Shown piece after piece: positions 59,193-64,000 of a stretch of 64,000 bases of DNA. Every line of letters starts with the position of its first letter. Positions within the stretch are counted from its first letter, which is position 1. Both the position numbers and the translations under genes were made by a program. Below the pieces are notes generated by a model that saw only the letters and a program-made list of their open reading frames with translations, ran no database searches and was not told where the DNA came from. The DNA is from Mucilaginibacter sp. MD40 (GTDB lineage: Bacteria; Bacteroidota; Bacteroidia; Sphingobacteriales; Sphingobacteriaceae): assembly GCF_002288635.1 (NCBI RefSeq), contig NZ_NRSW01000001.1:2218802-2282801 (forward strand), read 5' to 3'.

Positions 59193-59680
59193 ACTCACAA
59201 TATATTATCAAAAAAATCGGGCCTCAAATATACTAAAGCCCGTTTTTACCGGCAATGAGCTTGGTTAAAAAGCGTCACTCAGAAAGGCTAACAGGGTGCT
59301 TATCAGTACCATATTTTTTATCGGTCGTATGAAAATATTTACAGATGCTCTTTTTATTAAGTGTGGCGATTATATGTGCGGGTTAATTAGAAATTAAGTT
59401 AGGGTAATTGTAACTGGCATTGGTAACAGGTTTATTGGTGGTAGATTTTATCATTGAGAATTGTAGTGTTTTGATGATGGAATGTTAAGAGAAGTATACA
59501 ACATGTAGTTTTATCATACAGTTTTAGATGGTGCCAGTAAGTATTTACAATATTAAATTAATTATAATTAATATTGATTTATAGGTAAATAATTGACTAT
59601 TATTGATATATAATTTTATTTAGTAGTTAAATTTTTGTTTGGCGTTTCGTTTGGTTACTTCTTGGCACAAACAACCGCAC
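59193..59680. other. AT-rich intergenic region upstream of the glycan operon, 488 bases
   Basis: The left end holds the promoter and hairpin of the CHC2 gene (59210-59255). The rest is very AT-rich up to 59640, with short palindromes such as AATATTAA...TTAATATT at about 59551-59577. The TTTTTG at 59632-59637 may be part of the promoter for the glycosyltransferase at 59681. No tRNA-like or other RNA structure is evident, and no open frame looks real. Confidence 0.4.
59210..59255 (-). promoter_or_regulatory. CHC2 gene promoter overlapped by a hairpin
   Basis: On the minus strand TTG (59253-59255), 20 bases, then TATATTTG (59225-59232) fit the Bacteroidota promoter well. The -7 box is in the loop of a hairpin with stem CGGGC (59218-59222) and GCCCG (59238-59242), flanked by A and T runs, which on the plus strand looks like a rho-independent terminator. 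It may stop read-through from the GH25 gene. Confidence 0.5.
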
Positions 59681-60655
59681 ATGCAAAACCAACTAAAGAT
59701 ATTTACGTGGCATATCCACGGTAGCTATCTGTTCTATCTATCTCAGGGAAACTACGACATTTATATTCCAACTAAGCCGGAAAAAACCGAAGGATACTAT
59801 GGCAGGGGAGAAACCTTTCCTTTCGGAGCCAATGTTATCGAGATTCCTGCTGAAGAAGTTAAAGATCATTCGTTTGATTGTATCGTATATCAAACCAATA
59901 ACAATTATTTAACCGACCAGTACGAGATACTTTCAGAAGAGCAGCGTAAACTGCCGCGTATCTACATTGAGCATGACCCGCCACGCCAGCATCCAACTGA
60001 TACAAAACACGTAGTTGATGATCCGGAGGTTACGCTGGTGCATGTTACCCATTTTAACCGCCTGATGTGGGACAGCAACAACACGCCAACCCGTGTTATT
60101 GAACATGGCGTAACTGATAGCGGTGTTGTTTACAAAGGTGATTTAGACAAAGGCATTGTAGTAATTAATAACCTGCCGGCGCGTGGCCGCCTGCTGGGTT
60201 ACGATATATTTATGAACGTTCGTAAACATGTACCGCTTGATTTGGTGGGCATGGGTACAGGAGACCTTGGACTTGGTGAGGTGTTGCATCCGCAGCTACC
60301 AGAATTTCAAAGCCGTTACCGTTTCTTTTTTAATCCAATCAGATATACCAGCCTCGGACTTGCCATTTGTGAAGCCATGATGATGGGGATTCCTGTTGTT
60401 GGTTTAGCCACAACAGAGCTATCAGCAGTGATCGAAAATGGCGTATCAGGTTTTATCCATACTGATGTGGATTACCTGGTAGAAAAAATGAAGCTTTTAA
60501 TTAACGAGCCGCAACTGGCTCTTGAAATAGGTAATAACGGCAGAAAGGTAGCTATGCAGCGCTTTAACATCCAGCGCTTTGCCAATGATTGGGAACAACT
60601 TTTTAGCGAAGTGACCAACAGGCAGGTACCCGAATCCCTAATAACAGCATCATGA
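59681..60655 (+). CDS. Glycosyltransferase, GT4-like
   Basis: A 324-residue GT-B type glycosyltransferase starting at ATG 59681 (MQNQLKIFTWHIHGSYLFYLS); the frame is open from a TTG at 59639 but the extra 14 residues are poor. The donor-binding end is clear: FFFNPIRYTSLGLAICEAMMMGIPVVGLATTELSAVIENGVSGF carries the E-x7-G-type motif. No membrane segment. It is the first gene of the glycan operon and overlaps the next gene by four bases. The sugar transferred is unknown. A surface polysaccharide or glycoprotein sugar is likely. Confidence 0.88.
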   Translation: MQNQLKIFTWHIHGSYLFYLSQGNYDIYIPTKPEKTEGYYGRGETFPFGANVIEIPAEEVKDHSFDCIVYQTNNNYLTDQYEILSEEQRKLPRIYIEHDPPRQHPTDTKHVVDDPEVTLVHVTHFNRLMWDSNNTPTRVIEHGVTDSGVVYKGDLDKGIVVINNLPARGRLLGYDIFMNVRKHVPLDLVGMGTGDLGLGEVLHPQLPEFQSRYRFFFNPIRYTSLGLAICEAMMMGIPVVGLATTELSAVIENGVSGFIHTDVDYLVEKMKLLINEPQLALEIGNNGRKVAMQRFNIQRFANDWEQLFSEVTNRQVPESLITAS

Positions 60656-61926
60656 AATATCAAACGAAAAGGATCGCAATGATCAGCGACCATGCATCGC
60701 CGCTTGCAAACCTTGGCGGCGTTGATACCGGCGGGCAAAACGTATATGTTGCCCAATTAGCCAAGCAACTGGCAACACAAGGTTACCTGGTTGATGTGTT
60801 TACCCGGAAAGATGATTCTTCTTTGCCCAGTGTGGTCAACTGGGTAAGCGGTGTGCGCGTCATTAATATAGAAGCTGGTCCGGTGGCTAATGTTCCTAAA
60901 GAGGAACTATTACCTCATATGAAAGCGTTTAAAGCAAACATGCTTAAATTTATAAGACATGAAGAGATCGAATACACCTTGGTGCATGCCAATTTCTTCA
61001 TGTCGGCGTTGGTGGCTATGGGCATAAAAGAGCAGTTAGGCATACCTTTCGTGGTTACCTTCCACGCACTCGGTCATGTAAGGCGCAATCATCAGAACGA
61101 TGCGGATAAATTTCCTGTTGAGCGCCTGGATATTGAAGAAAATGCTGTTAAGATGGCTGACCATATTATAGCAGAGTGCCCTCAGGATAAGGAAGACCTG
61201 ATCAAATATTACAACGCTAACGAAGACAAAATTTCTGTAGTACCTTGCGGCTTTAGTCACCACGAATTTTCGCCGATGGATAAGCAGTGTGCGCGAAGGA
61301 TATTAGGCTTACCGCAAGATGAGCACATTATTTTGCAGTTGGGCCGTATGGTGCCACGCAAGGGCGTTGATAATGTGATTGAAGCATTGGCCGGAGTTAA
61401 AACCAAAACCAAACAGGTGAGGCTGCTGATTGTTGGCGGCGAGTGCGAAGAACAGGAAGAAGAAACCTGCCCCGAATATGCAAGGCTACTTAATATTGCA
61501 CGCAAAAATGAAGTTATTGAGCAGGTGATATTTGCGGGGCGCAAAAACCGCGATAAGCTCAAATATTATTACGCCGCAGCCGATATTTTTATCACCACTC
61601 CCTGGTATGAGCCTTTTGGGATTACACCATTAGAAGCCATGGCCTGCGGAACACCGGTAATAGGTTCAAATGTAGGCGGAATTAAATACAGTGTAAAAGA
61701 CGGAGAAACGGGTATATTGATTGAACCTCACAACCCGAAGCAATTAGCGCAAGCTATTAACGATTTACTTAGCGATGAAATGCTGCTAAGCGATATGGGT
61801 GAGAATGCTATTGAACGCGTTAACCGTTATTTTACCTGGGCAAATGTAGCCAATATGATTAAGGCAGTTTACCGGAATATTGCACCGGTTACGAGATTAG
61901 TTCAAAAGCAATCGCAGGCTGCTTAA
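60652..61926 (+). CDS. Glycosyltransferase family 4 (sucrose-phosphate synthase/MshA-like)
   Basis: The 424-residue enzyme shows the start of sucrose synthase or MshA-like GT4 proteins (RIAMISDHASPLANLGGVDTGGQNVYVAQLAKQL), the NFFMSALVAMGIKEQLGIPFVVTFHALGHVR acceptor region, and the donor site QLGRMVPRKGVDNVIEAL, then EPFGITPLEAMACGTPVIGSNVGGI with the E-x7-E motif. Nucleotide-sugar donor is probable. It shares four bases with the upstream gene (ATGA) and its stop touches the next ATG at 61926, so the operon is tightly coupled. Sucrose or mycothiol as product is unlikely here. Confidence 0.9.
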   Translation: MKYQTKRIAMISDHASPLANLGGVDTGGQNVYVAQLAKQLATQGYLVDVFTRKDDSSLPSVVNWVSGVRVINIEAGPVANVPKEELLPHMKAFKANMLKFIRHEEIEYTLVHANFFMSALVAMGIKEQLGIPFVVTFHALGHVRRNHQNDADKFPVERLDIEENAVKMADHIIAECPQDKEDLIKYYNANEDKISVVPCGFSHHEFSPMDKQCARRILGLPQDEHIILQLGRMVPRKGVDNVIEALAGVKTKTKQVRLLIVGGECEEQEEETCPEYARLLNIARKNEVIEQVIFAGRKNRDKLKYYYAAADIFITTPWYEPFGITPLEAMACGTPVIGSNVGGIKYSVKDGETGILIEPHNPKQLAQAINDLLSDEMLLSDMGENAIERVNRYFTWANVANMIKAVYRNIAPVTRLVQKQSQAA

Positions 61927-62507
61927 TGAAGAACAGGGCAGTTTTCCTGGATAAAGATGGCACACTGATACCCGACATTCCTTACAATGTCGATCCGCAG
62001 TTAATAACCCTTCAGGCTGATGCCATTGAGGGGCTAAAGCGCTTACAAGTTGCTGGTTATCTTTTTGTCATCGTGTCTAATCAATCGGGCGTGGCGCGTG
62101 GCTTTTTTGAGGAGAAGATGTTAGTAGGAGTAGAGCAACGTATTAGTCAGCTATTGCAGGAGCGTGGGATCGAACTCTCCGGGTTTTATTATTGTCCGCA
62201 TCATCCTGATGGTATTGTAACGGGTTTCAATAAAGATTGTAATTGCCGCAAGCCTGCACCGGGTATGCTGTTAACAGCAGCAGTGGCGCATAATATCGAT
62301 TTGGGATTATCCTGGATGATTGGCGATATCCTTAACGATGTGGAAGCAGGTAACCGTGCCGGTTGCAGTACAGTTTTAATAGATAACGGCAACGAAACCG
62401 AATGGGTACCCGGTCATCACAGAGTACCAACAATTACCGCTAAATCAATCGACGAAGCTGCGACGCTGATGTTAAAATCAAACCAACATGAATTGGCAGG
62501 GCTGTAA
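61926..62507 (+). CDS. HAD phosphatase, GmhB-like (heptose-bisphosphate phosphatase)
   Basis: A 193-residue HAD-IIIA enzyme. The catalytic motif is FLDKDGTLIPD (first Asp is the nucleophile), motif II is IVSNQSGVARG, and the zinc site CPHHPDG...CNCRKPAPGM (C-x-H and C-x-C pattern) is that of GmhB and the HisB N-domain. GmhB removes the 7-phosphate of heptose 1,7-bisphosphate on the way to ADP- or GDP-heptose. The neighbouring GT9 genes, a family that includes heptosyltransferases, fit that role. It overlaps the next gene by 20 bases. Confidence 0.9.
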   Translation: MKNRAVFLDKDGTLIPDIPYNVDPQLITLQADAIEGLKRLQVAGYLFVIVSNQSGVARGFFEEKMLVGVEQRISQLLQERGIELSGFYYCPHHPDGIVTGFNKDCNCRKPAPGMLLTAAVAHNIDLGLSWMIGDILNDVEAGNRAGCSTVLIDNGNETEWVPGHHRVPTITAKSIDEAATLMLKSNQHELAGL

Positions 62508-63618
62508 AAATATCCTCTGCATACGCCCGGATAACATGGGCGACCTGATCATGTCGGGGCCGGCCATTAGTGCGCTTAAGGAAAGTTTTGGTGCCCGTAT
62601 AACGTTGCTTACCTCAACAATGGCTAAAGGCATTACACCGATGATGCCGGAGATTGACGAAGTAATGATCTATGATGTGCCCTGGGTGAAGACCGCGGAA
62701 GCCGGAGTAACGGAGGCGTTATATGAGATAATTGCCAATATTAAAAGCAAAGCCTTTGATGCCGCGGTAATATTTACGGTTTACAGTCAAAACCCACAAT
62801 CAACGGCCATGCTGGCTTACCTGGCAGGAATACCCAATATACTGGCTTACTGCCGCGAGAATCCGTATCATTTAATTAACAACTGGGTGCCCGATAAGGA
62901 GCCATATGATCTTATAAAGCACCAGGTTCAGCGCGATCTCGATTTGGTTGCTGCCGTAGGTGCTTATACCAATAATGATAATTTAAGTCTGGAAGTTGAT
63001 GATCATTTATGGCCGGGAATATCCACCAAGCTTAACGTGATTGGTGTGGATTTAACAAAGCCCTGGTTGCTGATCCACCCCGGTGTAAGCGAACCAAAGA
63101 GAGAATATCCATTTAAGCTTTGGGTTGAGGCAGGTAAAAGATTAGTAAATGATGGTTATCAACTCGTGGTTACGGGAGCTTCAAGCGAAAAAGAACGCGC
63201 AGATTGTTTGGCAACTGAAATAGGAGCAGGCTGCTTTTCAAGTGCAGGACTTTTTCCACTTCAGGAATTTGTTTGCCTGGTTAAGCATTCACCGCTGCTG
63301 GTATCTGTTAACACCGGTACCATACATATCGCAGCCGCGGTTAACACTCCTGTGGTTGTGCTGTATGCGCAAACCAATCCACAACATACGCCGTGGAAGG
63401 TACCCCATGTAGTTTTGCCATTTGCAGTGCCTGCGAACCTGCGCAGCCGTAATGAGGTGATACAATATGTAAACCGAACGTTATACAGCGAGCCGGTAGC
63501 AATGCCGGATGCAGAAGCCATTTCAACAGCAGTTAAGAGCCTGCTTAACCCGCCAGGCTCACCAATTCAACTGTCTCCCGGAATACCAGATGAAAATCCG
63601 GCGATTGCAGCCAGTTAA
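62488..63618 (+). CDS. Glycosyltransferase family 9 (heptosyltransferase-like)
   Basis: The 376-residue GT-B enzyme has the family start NILCIRPDNMGDLIMSGPAISALKESFGARI, a donor region with LLIHPGVSEPKREYPFKLWVEAGKRL, and the end motif SVNTGTIHIAAAVNTPVVVLYAQTNPQHTPW. This is the GT9 plan of LPS heptosyltransferases. The last 25 residues (NPPGSPIQLSPGIPDENPAIAAS) are Pro-rich and unlike the family; they are coded by DNA that overlaps the convergent GT9 gene by 74 bases. It starts inside the GmhB-like gene (20-base overlap), so translation is coupled. Confidence 0.92.
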   Translation: MNWQGCKNILCIRPDNMGDLIMSGPAISALKESFGARITLLTSTMAKGITPMMPEIDEVMIYDVPWVKTAEAGVTEALYEIIANIKSKAFDAAVIFTVYSQNPQSTAMLAYLAGIPNILAYCRENPYHLINNWVPDKEPYDLIKHQVQRDLDLVAAVGAYTNNDNLSLEVDDHLWPGISTKLNVIGVDLTKPWLLIHPGVSEPKREYPFKLWVEAGKRLVNDGYQLVVTGASSEKERADCLATEIGAGCFSSAGLFPLQEFVCLVKHSPLLVSVNTGTIHIAAAVNTPVVVLYAQTNPQHTPWKVPHVVLPFAVPANLRSRNEVIQYVNRTLYSEPVAMPDAEAISTAVKSLLNPPGSPIQLSPGIPDENPAIAAS

Positions 63619-64000
63619 TGGTACGATGAACGCGCGTATCTAAAGGCCCCCATCTTTGTGGTTCTCCATCCATACTGATCACGATGCTTGGCGTTTTAAA
63701 CGCGGACGCTATATGCGAAACGCCCGTGCAATTTGAAATTAGTATAGCTGCATTCTGTATCAGCACACCAACAGCACCCATAGATGTTTTGCCAGCGGTA
63801 TTAATGGGCTCATGCCTCATGTGGCTTATTACAGCTTCAATAATGTCACTTTCTTCCTTGGTGCCGGTAAGCACGGCTTTGTACCCTTCGTCAAAACAGT
63901 AATCTGCCAGAGCAGCGAAATATTTTACCGGCCATTGGCGGTAGCTGCCTCTCGATCCGGGGTGAATGCAAACATATTTTTTCGGTTCTATATCTAACTG
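63545..64000 (-). CDS. Glycosyltransferase family 9, C-terminal part (cut by window end)
   Basis: The frame is open from the window edge to the stop at 63545 and encodes at least 152 residues; the beginning of the gene lies beyond 64000. Family motifs: YVCIHPGSRGSYRQWPVKYFAAL near the window edge, AVLTGTKEESDII, and SNCTGVSHIASAFKTPSIVIS, then EPQRWGPLD. This is a GT9 donor domain. A GTG at 63874 would give a shorter protein without the family start, so the gene surely continues. It converges on the GT9 gene at 62488 and shares 74 bases with it. Confidence 0.88.
   Translation of the reverse strand, partial: QLDIEPKKYVCIHPGSRGSYRQWPVKYFAALADYCFDEGYKAVLTGTKEESDIIEAVISHMRHEPINTAGKTSMGAVGVLIQNAAILISNCTGVSHIASAFKTPSIVISMDGEPQRWGPLDTRVHRTINWLQSPDFHLVFRETVELVSLAG

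Noticed and set aside
59248..59640. AT-rich stretch as a replication origin or centromere-like site
   Set aside because: No DnaA-box cluster or ordered repeats are visible, and no origin genes are nearby.
1..64000. tRNA, rRNA, CRISPR, prophage or insertion sequence
   Set aside because: No cloverleaf, spaced direct repeats, transposase, integrase or phage structural gene could be recognised on either strand.

Overview
The window looks like a piece of a chromosome from a Bacteroidota bacterium of the Sphingobacteriaceae type, most like Mucilaginibacter or Pedobacter. I infer this from protein families, not from a database search. The signs are exported GMC oxidoreductases paired with 'gluconate 2-dehydrogenase subunit 3' proteins, DUF1080 and NIPSNAP proteins, a GH78 rhamnosidase, TAnnTTTG-type -7 promoter boxes, very few Shine-Dalgarno sequences, and short GC-rich repeats typical of the group. 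I see no tRNA, rRNA, CRISPR array, transposase or prophage gene.

Layout. (1) 1-2163: a small exported protein and a fatty acid desaturase ending in a strong terminator. (2) 2425-18746: a long plus-strand sugar-oxidation locus. It has two GMC dehydrogenases, two Tat-lipoprotein partner subunits, a lipoprotein cytochrome c, Gfo/Idh/MocA oxidoreductases, four TIM-barrel isomerase/lyase-like proteins, a DUF1080 hydrolase, an MFS transporter, a NIPSNAP protein and a phytoene-desaturase-like flavoprotein. Together they fit a pathway that oxidises a glycoside to a 3-keto sugar, cleaves it, and imports or reduces the products. (3) 18805-21790: a TMEM175-like channel, YceH, an SDR protein, a small membrane protein and a truncated haemoglobin. 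(4) 21879-29159: a tight minus-strand operon with GH78, a third GMC oxidoreductase, a membrane protein, NagB, a Gfo/Idh/MocA enzyme and an SGNH esterase, probably for rhamnose-decorated glycosides. (5) 29271-39098: housekeeping and signalling genes (pyrophosphatase, MerC and a Fur-family regulator, amidase, TerC, PgpA, a histidine kinase with two response regulators of which one is a nucleotide cyclase, YitT, HD hydrolase, luciferase-like enzyme), with short palindromic repeats between and inside genes.

(6) 39255-49645 is the most striking region. Two related Ser/Thr kinases flank a degenerate-FHA protein, a tiny membrane peptide, a membrane-anchored PP2C phosphatase with a beta-helix-like outer domain, a 1356-residue fusion of a SEDS (RodA/FtsW) glycosyltransferase with a class B penicillin-binding protein, and an FHA protein. 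This has the same parts list as the actinobacterial pstP-rodA-pbpA-pknA/B-fha cluster, but the polymerase and transpeptidase are one polypeptide. I read it as a phosphorylation-controlled cell-wall synthesis module.

(7) 49661-57943: a ThuA-like protein, two exported unknowns, and a hexuronate pathway: uxuA diverges from an SDR mannonate oxidoreductase, KDG kinase, KDPG aldolase and an ExuT-like transporter, with a perfect palindrome in the uxuA promoter. Uronate isomerase is not in the window. (8) 58047-64000: a GH25 lysozyme-like protein, a stand-alone CHC2 zinc finger, and a glycan operon (two GT4 glycosyltransferases, a GmhB-like phosphatase, a GT9 enzyme) that runs tail-to-tail into another GT9 gene cut by the window end.
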